A stretch of DNA of 20,055 nt, from positions 1 through 20,055 of IMG/VR virus record IMGVR_UViG_3300025769_014293; one strand, given 5' to 3'. The notes under the pieces were generated by a model, which did no database searches, was not told the DNA's origin, and was given only the letters and a program-made list of their open reading frames with translations. The DNA is from a virus. Below, in pieces: positions 7,792-16,641 of this stretch (within the stretch, counting starts at the first letter, position 1; each line of letters begins with the position of its first letter). The position numbers and the translations under genes are program-made.

Positions 7792-9012
7792 ATGCCATAT
7801 AACACACCCGCTCCTGACTTCGCCCTCTTGGCTGCCTTTGATGCTCGTGAGTGGGCAGGGGTCGATGTGGTGCGCTACAATGCCACAAACATCAGCCTTC
7901 CTACATACGCCACAGGAGCTGGGGTGTATGAGGATGGGCTGTTCTTCCTCAATGGCCGTGGAGTGGGAGACAACACACCCACAGACGCCATGGGAACGCT
8001 TGAGGAAGCTCTACAGACGCTTAAGACCTTTGGCACCACATGGACCATCGAGCTGACCTCAGCTGATAAGATTAAGGTCACCTCAGATGTACAGTTTAGG
8101 GTGACCCCTCTTGATGATGATGTCCTAGGCCTAGGCACCACCACAGCGGTGGCTGATGGTGGAAACTACAGCGTAACAGCCTCAGCGGATTGGGCCAGGG
8201 GGCTCTACAGTGGGGAGCGCTATCAGTTTGATGACCTAGGTGGGACTAGCTTTGATGCCTTCCGAGCTGCGCTTAATCGACCTTGGCCAGCTCAGGACGT
8301 AGTGACAGCGCTGAGAGAGCGCGGCTCAGGTGATGCTGATGACCTCGCTCCCACCAACTGCCTCGAGGAGCTCATCAGGACCCAAGCTGGTCAAGAGATC
8401 AGGTGGGTGTTGAATAATGATGGCCATGTGGAGGTCTGGTACATGAACACGGGGCTCTTCAGCTGGTTAAGCACTAGCTTCCGCGCTCGCCTAGGCTTCA
8501 ATGGGCGTGAGGATGCTGAGGCGATGGGCTCGACAGCCACAGATTATGTGGCTCGCATAGTGGCAGCCAACCCCATGCCAGGGGCTTTGTTCCCCTCTCG
8601 ACCTTTTCAAGATCATCACTACAGCGTGGAGAGTGTGACACAGGCAAGGCGCAAGATTGGCGGGGGCTATACGAGCAACCTCATAGGCACCTACACCACA
8701 AGCGCTCTGAGCTTTGATCTGGATGCCCTCCTTGATCAGCGCGATTTATACCGTCACTTCACTGATGAGTTTGTCCCCTATGCTCCCAATGGTGAGCGGG
8801 TCAACTTTTATCAAGGGTGGGGCGATTCGCGGCGCTCGCTCAGGTCAGCCTTGGTCAGCTTCACTCAGCAGCCTTATGACCTCATCTACACCTCAGAGGA
8901 CAATGGCGACCAAGGGCGGCTCAGGTGCAGCTTGGTGAGCTCCAACTATGATCTAGCCTATGGCTCACTGAAGCGGCGGGTTCCTGTGGGCATGAGATTG
9001 GAGCATCTATGA
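7792..9012 (+). CDS. Tail-tip protein (position of distal tail protein), tandem-domain
   Basis: 406 aa; ribosome binding site GAGGTGA overlaps the tape measure stop. First gene after the tape measure, where distal tail proteins usually lie. Two similar stretches can be seen: residues ~69-125 (TLEEALQTLK ... WTIEL ... KIKVTSDVQF ... VLGLG) and ~190-245 (CLEELIRTQ ... IRWVLNNDGHVEVWY ... RLGFNG). Both have a Leu-Glu-Glu helix, a strand pair and an 'LGF/LGL' turn, a pattern I have seen in tail proteins of other siphophages. The second is followed by PMPGALFPSRPF. The C-terminal 130 residues are mixed. Structural virion protein by context; exact place in the tip is not determined. Confidence 0.55.
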   Translation: MPYNTPAPDFALLAAFDAREWAGVDVVRYNATNISLPTYATGAGVYEDGLFFLNGRGVGDNTPTDAMGTLEEALQTLKTFGTTWTIELTSADKIKVTSDVQFRVTPLDDDVLGLGTTTAVADGGNYSVTASADWARGLYSGERYQFDDLGGTSFDAFRAALNRPWPAQDVVTALRERGSGDADDLAPTNCLEELIRTQAGQEIRWVLNNDGHVEVWYMNTGLFSWLSTSFRARLGFNGREDAEAMGSTATDYVARIVAANPMPGALFPSRPFQDHHYSVESVTQARRKIGGGYTSNLIGTYTTSALSFDLDALLDQRDLYRHFTDEFVPYAPNGERVNFYQGWGDSRRSLRSALVSFTQQPYDLIYTSEDNGDQGRLRCSLVSSNYDLAYGSLKRRVPVGMRLEHL

Positions 9013-10094
9013 GTAACAGCTTTACAACGCCACCCACCTTGGCTGATGAGGTGACAGTGGTGGCGGGCCAAGTCATAGGTGAAGGCGCTGTCACCACCAT
9101 GAGTGAGGCAGCTAACTATTTATTCGCCTATGGTGGAACTCATAACGTGGTGAGCCAAGCATGGGCTGAGGGTCAGTTCCAACAATCGAGCACCACCTAT
9201 CAGATCATGGCCTCTTATCAGATCCCCATCATTAGCCATGAGCATTATGACCTTCATGTTCATTATATTGCCTTAGCGCCTGGCGGCCTCAGAACCTCGC
9301 TCAAGATAGGGGCCGCCACATATACTGATGAGGTGATCTCAACAGGGTCAGGCCCTCATGTAGTAGAGTCTACAATCACAGTCACATCTACACCCACTAG
9401 CTCCTATGCCACCTTGGTGGTTGAGGTGAAGTCAACCTCAGGCACACCACCCCATCATGAAATCAGGACCATTGCAGCCCATTGGGTGGCTAAGGCCTCA
9501 CCCCTCTCTACAGGCGCGCTCCCTGATGGGAAGCTTAACATTTACACTCCATTTGGGATCAACAGGGTGGGGAATGACTATCCGCTCAGCGCCAGGTGGG
9601 GCGTGGATATGCTTGAGAACCTAGAGACGCTCAGGAGGAGGGTGATGGTCTATGCGTCATGGAGTGGTGTAGATAACCTAGCAGCTGCCCCCACCTCAGT
9701 CTCAGACCCTGCCCCCGCTGTCTATTTGGGCGTGGGTGACATCGAGGTACTCTTCAGCCCTGTCTACATCCCTCATGAGGCCTTTGAGCGGGGCAACTTC
9801 TACACAGTCACCGTTTGGGTCAACATGGTGAATATTAACGCCACCTATCCATCTGTGACCTATGTCATCATGGGCCAAGAGATCACCCTCACAGCCAGTG
9901 GGTGGACCTCCCATGATATCACTGTCAGGCCTGATCAAGATGAGGGAATGAGCGAGCTCTATGACTTCAGCGTATATAGGGCAGGGTTAGACAACGCTGA
10001 CAACAATTGGGAGTTCCTGCTCAATATTGAGCAAAATCCCACCTTGACCCCAGGGCTTCCATGGATTCAAGGCCTTTGCATTTGGGGAGTTTGA
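9009..10094 (+). CDS. Hypothetical tail-tip protein
   Basis: 361 aa; ATGA overlap with the upstream gene and GGAGC five bases before the start. I do not recognise a family. The sequence is beta-rich and poor in Lys and Cys, with short hydrophobic strands (YDLHVHYIALAPGG, SYATLVVEVKSTSG, YTVTVWVNMVNINATYP). A segment near residues 181-215 (TPFGINRVGNDYPLSARWGV then helix ENLETLRRRVMV) could separate an N-terminal and a C-terminal beta-sandwich. The C-terminal part (about 230-361) looks like a carbohydrate-binding-module type jelly roll, but no catalytic or binding residues can be named. Lies between tape measure and hub, so probably part of the baseplate-like tip. Confidence 0.5.
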   Translation: MSNSFTTPPTLADEVTVVAGQVIGEGAVTTMSEAANYLFAYGGTHNVVSQAWAEGQFQQSSTTYQIMASYQIPIISHEHYDLHVHYIALAPGGLRTSLKIGAATYTDEVISTGSGPHVVESTITVTSTPTSSYATLVVEVKSTSGTPPHHEIRTIAAHWVAKASPLSTGALPDGKLNIYTPFGINRVGNDYPLSARWGVDMLENLETLRRRVMVYASWSGVDNLAAAPTSVSDPAPAVYLGVGDIEVLFSPVYIPHEAFERGNFYTVTVWVNMVNINATYPSVTYVIMGQEITLTASGWTSHDITVRPDQDEGMSELYDFSVYRAGLDNADNNWEFLLNIEQNPTLTPGLPWIQGLCIWGV

Positions 10095-10095
10095 C

Positions 10096-10749
10096 ATGGC
10101 TACACCTATTAATTTTCAGCCATTGCCGCTCAGCCAATCCTGTTTCAATGGCGTGGTGACCATGGGAGCCCCTGTGGCCCAGATGGCGCTGACCCTTAAG
10201 CAGCTCAATCAAGTCAAGTTTCGGTCAGCTGGCTACTATCATGTAGGGCGCTCCACTTGGCAGGATTGGAATTCAATCAACTATGCCAAGGGGGCCACCT
10301 TTGGTGGATATCAAAACATCCCTACCAAGGGCTATCTAGATGAGTTTGATCTGTTTTATTTTAGCCTCCCCACTTCTCAGTGGATTGGAATTGAGATCAT
10401 TTATGGGGCCGCCTCATCTAACCCCACCTCATTAGATGGGCCTTATATCTTGGCAGATCTTTATGAGATCAGCGGTGGAGCCATCAGCACCAAGATAGAT
10501 GAGGGGATCCTCTTCACCTATCCTGAGCAGCTCCAAATCTTAGAGCGTGGGCAACTCACAGGATTGGCGAGGGTCAACACAGGGTCACGCTTGTATGACT
10601 TCCCTAGTGGTGGCCTCAGCGCTCCCACCTTCCCACGCCCTCTCTATATCCCACCATCAAACAGGGGTGATGAGCTCGTTGTGAAGATCGAAGCTAGGGA
10701 GGTGATTATCTATGCTGTCCACTTGTTTGATATCTTCATGGAGGCATGA
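10096..10749 (+). CDS. Hypothetical tail-tip protein
   Basis: 217 aa; ATG one base after the previous stop, GGAG at 10086-10089. No family recognised. Aromatic-rich (many Tyr, Phe, Trp) and mostly beta-strand, with segments such as KFRSAGYYHVG, EFDLFYFSLPTSQWIGIE and ELVVKIEAREVIIYAVHLFD; no membrane segment, signal peptide or cysteine cluster (a single Cys near residue 16). Similar in style to the preceding gene, and both may be accessory subunits around the tail hub. Real gene status is supported by ribosome binding site, tight coupling on both sides and open frame; function is unknown. Confidence 0.5.
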   Translation: MATPINFQPLPLSQSCFNGVVTMGAPVAQMALTLKQLNQVKFRSAGYYHVGRSTWQDWNSINYAKGATFGGYQNIPTKGYLDEFDLFYFSLPTSQWIGIEIIYGAASSNPTSLDGPYILADLYEISGGAISTKIDEGILFTYPEQLQILERGQLTGLARVNTGSRLYDFPSGGLSAPTFPRPLYIPPSNRGDELVVKIEAREVIIYAVHLFDIFMEA

Positions 10750-13700
10750 TGAGCATCACTGACGACCGAGCGCGGCGGGTGTTTGTGCTAGAGGTGGCGG
10801 GGCTTCCTGTGCGCTACACCTCAGGAGCCTTTGACCCCACTGCCAGCAACTTCTCAGGGGCCATCTCAGTGGGTATCCCTTATGAGGATGTGGAGGCCAT
10901 TGTGGGTGTGAGCGCCTACAGCTCACAGCTTGACCCCTCAGGTGGAGTGGCCACCTATAATAGCCTCACCATCACATTGGCTAGCGACCGAACTAGAGGC
11001 GGCCTCACTGACCCTTCCGTGATCTTTGGGCGCTGTGGTGCTAGGGCCTCTGACCCCTTTCGGGCTCAGGTCACCTCTGAGCTGCTCTATGTCACAGACT
11101 CAGGGACGCTCGACATTGACACCACTGTGAGTGGGGTGAGCTATCCTGCTCTCTTCCATATTGGCGCTGAGACGATTAAGGTGACAGGAGCCACGCCCAT
11201 AGTTGGTGGTGATCGGCTCACCTTTACTGAGCGCGCTGTAGGGCGCTCACAGCGTCAGGCCCACCTCATCACCCAAGGTGGGACCAATGTCCCTGAGGTT
11301 AGCACAGCGATCACTACCTTCAGAGGGCGCCGCGCTGGCCTGTGGGTAGCTCAGGAGCTCCCTGATGGTGGGCTCAGCGACTTCACCCAGGTCATCAATG
11401 GCTTCATTGATAGCTCACCCATAGTGGAGACAGGTGGGACTGTGAGCGTCAGCCTCACCCCTATCATCTCTCTCTTAGATGGGCCTATCACTGAGCGAGG
11501 ACGCAACACCACCCACCTCCTTCAAGGCTATCATCATTATAGTGGAGCTGAGGGGAGCTATCTAGAGTGGGGTGTGGAGCTTGAGAATGGAGGGGTGAAC
11601 TACTTTATTGAGCGCGCCACCATTGACCCTGTGGGGCCGCCTCCTCAGTTCGAGATGTTCACCGCTCAGCCTGATGACACCAGGCTGTTTTGGATTGGTG
11701 GCCCTAAGGGGGTGGATCCTGACACAGATGGGCCTCACCCGCGTTATCCTCGCTTTCAAGGCCCCTATGAGGGAGGCACTGAGCAGATCTTTTATCCAAC
11801 TGTACAGAGCGGTCCTTTCTATCAGTTTGACACTGCCTACACCACATACAGCGCCACAGGCTCTGACTATATCACTGTGAGGACTAATTCAGAGACAGAG
11901 GTCAAGCATGTCAAGCTAGGCAGCGATGAGGTGAAGCCATGGCCTGACGTGGTCACCACAGCCCTCCTCAATGAGAGTCAATATGTGACAGGCTATGATG
12001 GGGCGTGGGCGAGGTGGCAGCTCAGCGCTGAGGGTGTCATCACTGTCTCACCCAATGATGACCCTCATGGGGTGAGGCCTAGGATTGTCTTGACTCAAGG
12101 GAGCCTTAACAACCTCGGGCGCCGCGCTCGATATTGGGACTCAGCGGGGCCACGCCCTGCATTGTGGACACGCTACAGGGTCTGGTATCCACTCGACATC
12201 AGGAAGCCAGACTCAGAGCTCCGCTTCAGCTCAGATCATAGGACAGGGCAGCCACGCGCTGTGGTGACTCGCACCTTTGCGTGTGCTGATAGCTACACAC
12301 AGCGCTCCACCTCCTATCAGATCAGGAGCATAGCGCTTGGTTATTATCAGTGGCGTGAGCTCACCATGTTAGTTGAGGATGGGATTGGGCTCCCTGCGAC
12401 CGCCACAGCTGGCACCTCATATGACATCCAAGTCAAGTACGTGGACCGCAGGACTGAGGAGGTGGCCTATCAATGGCTAAAGGCTACCCACCAGACCACA
12501 GCCACCTATGACAGCGCCACCGTGGGTTATATTATTCACCTTGACCCTGCTCAAGATTGGGACTTGGTCAGCTCGTTTGGTGATTGGGTGGATAGTGAGC
12601 GCGCTGAGATCTATGGTGGCGCGCTGTTTGATCGTGAGCGCCCAGGTGAGATTATCCTGAAGTTACTTGAGAGCGGCGGGGGAGCTCAGAAGCTAGGGAC
12701 TTATGATGTGTATAGTATCGGCCTATCCATCCCCTCCACAGATATAGATGAGCAGAGCTTTCTGACCTATGATGGAGCGAGCGCCTTTACCTTCTCAGGA
12801 GCCATCTCAGGTGATGGAGTAGCTATTAGGGATGTGATTGATAGCATGCTGAAGGCCATGAGCTGTGCGCTGATTATGAAGCGTGATCTCAATGGCTTTG
12901 CCAAGCTCAGCCTTCAACCCATAGGCGCTGAGAGAGCAGCTCAAGCTGTGGCCACTATAGCGGCAGAGGATTGGCTCGCTGATCAGCCTCCTACCTGGTC
13001 TATCTATGAGGACGTGGTCACTCAGACTGTGGTCAGATTTCAATGGAACACCGAGGAACAGAAGTGGGGCTCTGAGCTCACCTTCAACAATCAAGAGGCG
13101 ATTAATCGCTATGGTGGTGAGCGCTCACAGACTAGCCTTGATCTATATGGCCTTACCAATAGAGACGTGGGGAGCTCCTTAGGTGATACGCTTGGCTATT
13201 TCTTGCCTGTGGTGGCGCGCCAATGGAACCTCCTCTCTAATCCTCTGAGAATGTGGCGGGGTTCGATTGGTACAGGTCAGAGCCTCCTCTTGGATGTGGG
13301 CGCCTATGTAGAGGTGAGCTCACCTCTGCTCAAAGGCTATGGAGATGGATGGGGGGTGTCAGGTGAGGTGGGGATGATCCAAGCGATTCATCAGGAGCTC
13401 ATGGGAGAGGGCGCTCAGCTTGACATCATCAGCACAGGGACCAAGCCTGTGGCATGGAACGCTTCCGCTGATGTCTCTGCGATCACATCCACCACAGAGC
13501 TTGAGGTGGCCACCTCAGCCTACTCCACCTCAGCGGTGGATGACGTCACCTTCTTCGAAGCAGGTGATGTGGTGGATTATCTGCCCAGGGGTGATCATGA
13601 CAACGCCATCACAGGGCTGGTGATTGACAGTGTCAGCGGGAATGTGATCACCTTCACCGCCGCCCATGGGGTGACTGTGACAGGTGGGACGCTTGAGCCC

Positions 13701-13808
13701 ACTCTCTACACTAGCGCCTCTACCCACCATAAGGCTGACGCTTATCTGGCTAGCGACACAAGCCCCCCTGTGTTAGGCTCAAATGTAGAAGCGCAAAGGT
13801 ACAGCTAA
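10746..13808 (+). CDS. Tail hub / central tail-tip protein
   Basis: 1020 aa, the largest gene here. ATG 10746 forms an ATGA overlap; ATG 10749 has better spacing to GGAGG (10740-10744), so the start may be one codon later. An early ~240 residues are beta-rich and end with VINGFIDSSPIVETGG, reminiscent of hub domains that begin tail 'J' or gp27-like proteins. A middle part (about 240-640) is aromatic and Thr-rich. Residues ~690-890 contain an alpha/beta section (IRDVIDSMLKAMSCALIM ... AKLSLQPI ... DVVTQTVVRFQW) that resembles the second tube-like hub domain. The last ~130 residues form a small beta domain (FFEAGDVVDYLPRGD, SGNVITFTAAHGVT, AYLASDTSPPVLGS). It probably closes the tail tube and carries fibres. 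Assigned from size, order and fold-like motifs. Confidence 0.62.
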   Translation: MMSITDDRARRVFVLEVAGLPVRYTSGAFDPTASNFSGAISVGIPYEDVEAIVGVSAYSSQLDPSGGVATYNSLTITLASDRTRGGLTDPSVIFGRCGARASDPFRAQVTSELLYVTDSGTLDIDTTVSGVSYPALFHIGAETIKVTGATPIVGGDRLTFTERAVGRSQRQAHLITQGGTNVPEVSTAITTFRGRRAGLWVAQELPDGGLSDFTQVINGFIDSSPIVETGGTVSVSLTPIISLLDGPITERGRNTTHLLQGYHHYSGAEGSYLEWGVELENGGVNYFIERATIDPVGPPPQFEMFTAQPDDTRLFWIGGPKGVDPDTDGPHPRYPRFQGPYEGGTEQIFYPTVQSGPFYQFDTAYTTYSATGSDYITVRTNSETEVKHVKLGSDEVKPWPDVVTTALLNESQYVTGYDGAWARWQLSAEGVITVSPNDDPHGVRPRIVLTQGSLNNLGRRARYWDSAGPRPALWTRYRVWYPLDIRKPDSELRFSSDHRTGQPRAVVTRTFACADSYTQRSTSYQIRSIALGYYQWRELTMLVEDGIGLPATATAGTSYDIQVKYVDRRTEEVAYQWLKATHQTTATYDSATVGYIIHLDPAQDWDLVSSFGDWVDSERAEIYGGALFDRERPGEIILKLLESGGGAQKLGTYDVYSIGLSIPSTDIDEQSFLTYDGASAFTFSGAISGDGVAIRDVIDSMLKAMSCALIMKRDLNGFAKLSLQPIGAERAAQAVATIAAEDWLADQPPTWSIYEDVVTQTVVRFQWNTEEQKWGSELTFNNQEAINRYGGERSQTSLDLYGLTNRDVGSSLGDTLGYFLPVVARQWNLLSNPLRMWRGSIGTGQSLLLDVGAYVEVSSPLLKGYGDGWGVSGEVGMIQAIHQELMGEGAQLDIISTGTKPVAWNASADVSAITSTTELEVATSAYSTSAVDDVTFFEAGDVVDYLPRGDHDNAITGLVIDSVSGNVITFTAAHGVTVTGGTLEPTLYTSASTHHKADAYLASDTSPPVLGSNVEAQRYS

Positions 13809-14522
13809 ATGAGTAAGACCAAAGCCCATCTTGAAGCAGAAAATAAAGAGCTCAGGCTCATGTTGGCTGACCTTAAGGAGAGCCATGGTCATGAGATCAG
13901 GAGGCTTCATCGAGCTATCTCACAAATGGGCTTAGACCTGAAGGCGCTCGAAGTAGAGACACGCCCACAGCGTACAGTGTACGCTTCACCACAGAGCAGA
14001 GAAGCCCTTGACCGAGCTCAGGCTGAGTGGGAGCGCAACGTCACAGAGCCTGAGTATGGTGGAGACTGGCAAAGGATCAATTCATACATCAAGAGCTCTG
14101 AGGGGCTAGGGTGGAGCTGGGAGGCTGACTACACTCAGAATGGTCAATTTAGTTGGTGTGGAGCGTTCGCCGCCTTTGCTTATGGGCGCTCAGTGCTCCC
14201 ATCCATTCGCTCAAAGATCTTCCCTAGCTGCTATAGGATGTGGAGCTCATGGGGGAAGACCTCACGCTGTAGGGATGGAGAGCAGCCACAGCCTGGTGAT
14301 ATTGTCACAGTATTCACCTCAGAGGATCGCTCACCCGTGCAGGGGAATCACATTGTCTTAGTGGCGTCAGCTCCTGATGATATGGGGCTGTTTGATACAA
14401 TCGAGGGGAACGCACATGGGGAGGGGCCTGAGGGCAGGATTGAGGGCGTTATCAAGCGTCAGCGCTCAATGGATAGCGTGGCCCACATCTACCGCTTACT
14501 CACAGAAGATTTCGAGGACTAA
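13809..14522 (+). CDS. CHAP-like cysteine peptidase/amidase (endolysin or tail-associated hydrolase)
   Basis: 237 aa; ATG directly follows the hub stop. Residues 1-50 form a charged coiled coil (LEAENKELRLMLADLKE ...). Residues ~85-235 form a papain-like peptidoglycan hydrolase domain: catalytic Cys117 in FSWCGAFAAFAYG, His181 in GNHIVLVAS, and a likely third residue Asn201 in TIEGNAHGEG. QPGDIVTVF (161-169) matches the 'pGDiv.f' turn before the catalytic His of CHAP domains. No signal peptide or cell-wall repeat is visible. Activity would be cleavage of peptide or amide bonds in peptidoglycan. The location between the hub and fibre genes leaves open whether it is the lysis enzyme, or rides in the tail tip and acts at infection. 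Confidence 0.75.
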   Translation: MSKTKAHLEAENKELRLMLADLKESHGHEIRRLHRAISQMGLDLKALEVETRPQRTVYASPQSREALDRAQAEWERNVTEPEYGGDWQRINSYIKSSEGLGWSWEADYTQNGQFSWCGAFAAFAYGRSVLPSIRSKIFPSCYRMWSSWGKTSRCRDGEQPQPGDIVTVFTSEDRSPVQGNHIVLVASAPDDMGLFDTIEGNAHGEGPEGRIEGVIKRQRSMDSVAHIYRLLTEDFED

Positions 14523-14524
14523 TC

Positions 14525-14896
14525 ATGGCTAGACTCAAAGTGACAGAGCCCATCATCAGCGGCTCAATTCGTGGCTCAATTGATCTCTCAGGTGTATCCA
14601 ATACGGATTGGAATGACCTCACCTCAGCTGACTTCATTGACGTGACCACAGGGAGCGCTTGTGCCTCTGGGCTCGCATTTGAGTGGATTGGTTTTACCAA
14701 TGAGGGCTCTGATGTGATGTTTGTTAAGTATCGAGCGCGCACAGGGGCAGGAGACGCCACCACTAATGAGATCGCCGTGGGTCAGATCTTCTCTGATGAT
14801 CTAGGCACCTTGAGGACTTCAGTCTTAACCATCGCATACAAGAAGAATGACGCCGCTGACACAGTGCGCGTCATCGCTGGCTTCAGCGCTATCTAA
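14525..14896 (+). CDS. Hypothetical small virion protein
   Basis: 123 aa; start two bases after the upstream stop, with CGAGGA about 6 bases before ATG. No family recognised. The sequence is beta-rich, with strands such as EWIGFTNEGSDVMFVKYRAR, NEIAVGQIFS, SVLTIAYKK and TVRVIAGFSAI. There is a single Cys (GSACASG) and no hydrophobic membrane segment. The length, strand pattern and position between hydrolase and fibre suggest a compact beta-sandwich that belongs to the tail or fibre attachment site. An alternative is a capsid or fibre decoration protein. Confidence 0.55.
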   Translation: MARLKVTEPIISGSIRGSIDLSGVSNTDWNDLTSADFIDVTTGSACASGLAFEWIGFTNEGSDVMFVKYRARTGAGDATTNEIAVGQIFSDDLGTLRTSVLTIAYKKNDAADTVRVIAGFSAI

Positions 14897-14907
14897 GGAG
14901 CTCCACC

Positions 14908-16641
14908 ATGTCAGTCTTATTCCTCCCACCTCCTTCAGCCTCCTCAATCCCTGACGCATCTGAGACAGTGAAGGGAAAGATCAGGATTGCCACCTCAGCT
15001 GAGGCTACCACAGGCAGCGATGACCTGACAGCGATGACACCCGCCAAGGTCAAGAGCGTGGTGGATGCCGCCGTGGTGGGTGGCGTTGAATATAAGGGCA
15101 CTTTTGACGCAGCTGCGCCCGCTGATCTCAGCAACGCAGAGCAGGGTGACCTGTATATCATCAGCGGTGCAGGGACCTATCAGGGTCAGGTGTGGGCTGT
15201 GGGTGATCACCTCCTCATCAATGCAGATATGGGTGGCACCCTTGACTCCGCCAAGATCGACAAGGTTGACAACACTGACGCTGTCACATCAGTGGCAGGG
15301 CGCACCGGGGCAGTCACCCTGTCAACCGCTGATATCTCAGGGCTTGCCACGGTGGCGAGCACAGGGGCCTACTCTGACCTGAGTGGGACGCCAAGCCTAG
15401 CAACCGTGGCCACCACAGGGGCCTACTCTGACCTGAGTGGGACGCCCACGCTTGGGACAGCGGCAGCTGAGGACGTGGGAACAAGCGCGGGGAACGTGGT
15501 GCAGCTCGATGGGACCGCTAAGCTCCCAGCTGTGGACGGCTCACAGCTCACCAATCTTCCAAATGGCACGCTGTTTTATAAAACTCAGATCGCGAGTCTC
15601 GGGCCTACGCTATCTCAAATCACTGACAACCGTAGACAGCACTATGATGTGGCCTTGGCCAACCCATCGAACCCAATCACGCTACCTGCTGCCACTAGCG
15701 CGGCAGTTGGTGGTGTCGTCAGTTTCTTTAATAGTGACGGGGTAAACCAAGCAGTAGTCAACAGCCCTACAGCTCGCCTGCTCTCGGGATCCTCTGTGAC
15801 TAGCTTCACCGTGGAGCCTTACGAGGCGCGCTCATTTGTTTGGGTCGGTGCTAGCTCACTTCAAGAGATCACAGCGACCAGGCTTGATCACTTCAATGGT
15901 GTCAGCATCACGAGCCCATCAAATGGTGAGGCGCTGATTTATAACAGCACATCAGGTGCCTGGGAAAACAGCACAGTTAGCGCGACTGTGGCTGCACTTG
16001 ATGACATTGGTGACGTCAATGCACCGACGCCAGCTGACACAAATGTCCTCAAGTATAACAGCACCTCAGGGGATTGGGAGGATGGTGCGGTCGCTGCCTC
16101 TGAGGTGTCAGGGCTCGCCACGGTGGCCACTACGGGGGCCTACTCTGACCTATCAGGCACGCCCACCAACGTCAGCACCTTCACGAATGATGCTGGCTAC
16201 CTGACAGGGATCACAGGTCAGAGTCTCAATGATCTGAGTGATGTGAGCTTTAGTGCTGGGCCAGGTATCGATAACTATGTTCTGACCTATGACGACGCGA
16301 CGAACTCATGGGGAGCTGAGGCAGCTGCAGGGGGTGGTGGCACGGCACCGACCGTCAGCGTGAGCTCACCGAGCACAGACCAAACACTCAGCTCACCTTC
16401 AGCTGGTGTCATCGAGGAGGTCTATGTATACACACCCAGCGTAGACATCACCGTCAATTTAGTAGCAGCTGCCACCTGTGGCAGCGGCTTCAAGTATCAG
16501 ATCAAGAACATGTCAACAAACGTGATCACCATCGACCCAAACAGCTCTGAGACAGTAGATGGCTCTTCGACGTTTTTGCTGAACGCTCAATATGAGAGCG
16601 CGACACTTATCACTGACGGCTCCAACTGGTTTGTGATCTAA
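14908..16641 (+). CDS. Tail fibre protein with internal repeats
   Basis: 577 aa; GGAGCTC ribosome binding site at 14897-14903. N-terminal ~55 residues (ETVKGKIRIATSAEATTGSD, then TAMTPAKVKSVV) match the short tail-fibre repeat 'a....G...lAt..Ea..G.d...a.tP..l'. Next come EYKGTFDAAAPADL with GDLYIISGAGTYQGQ and VTSVAGRTGAVTLSTADISG, both common fibre modules. Three copies of an 18-residue unit (GLATVATTGAYSDLSGTP type) follow, two in tandem and one about 750 bases later, plus repeats of the 'L.D..DV.....VL.Y.....W' type (YNSTSGAWE, YNSTSGDWE). The C-terminal ~95 residues (FKYQIKNMSTNVITIDPNSS, SSTFLLNAQYE, DGSNWFVI) form a beta domain shared by many fibre ends. No chaperone domain is seen. It binds the host surface, probably as a trimer. 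Confidence 0.85.
   Translation: MSVLFLPPPSASSIPDASETVKGKIRIATSAEATTGSDDLTAMTPAKVKSVVDAAVVGGVEYKGTFDAAAPADLSNAEQGDLYIISGAGTYQGQVWAVGDHLLINADMGGTLDSAKIDKVDNTDAVTSVAGRTGAVTLSTADISGLATVASTGAYSDLSGTPSLATVATTGAYSDLSGTPTLGTAAAEDVGTSAGNVVQLDGTAKLPAVDGSQLTNLPNGTLFYKTQIASLGPTLSQITDNRRQHYDVALANPSNPITLPAATSAAVGGVVSFFNSDGVNQAVVNSPTARLLSGSSVTSFTVEPYEARSFVWVGASSLQEITATRLDHFNGVSITSPSNGEALIYNSTSGAWENSTVSATVAALDDIGDVNAPTPADTNVLKYNSTSGDWEDGAVAASEVSGLATVATTGAYSDLSGTPTNVSTFTNDAGYLTGITGQSLNDLSDVSFSAGPGIDNYVLTYDDATNSWGAEAAAGGGGTAPTVSVSSPSTDQTLSSPSAGVIEEVYVYTPSVDITVNLVAAATCGSGFKYQIKNMSTNVITIDPNSSETVDGSSTFLLNAQYESATLITDGSNWFVI
15346..15446 (+). repeat. Tandem fibre repeat, copies 1 and 2
   Basis: Two 47-base near-identical blocks at 15346-15392 and 15400-15446, with a 54-base (18-codon) period, inside the fibre gene. 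Both include CTACTCTGACCTGAGTGGGA and encode TGAYSDLSGTP. The nucleotide identity is high enough to point to recent duplication or recombination. Confidence 0.85.
16117..16163 (+). repeat. Fibre repeat, copy 3
   Basis: A third 47-base copy of the block at 15346-15446, about 700 bases downstream in the same frame. It differs at several positions in its second half (CTATCAGGCAC instead of CTGAGTGGGAC) but encodes the same TGAYSDLSGTP peptide. Confidence 0.8.
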
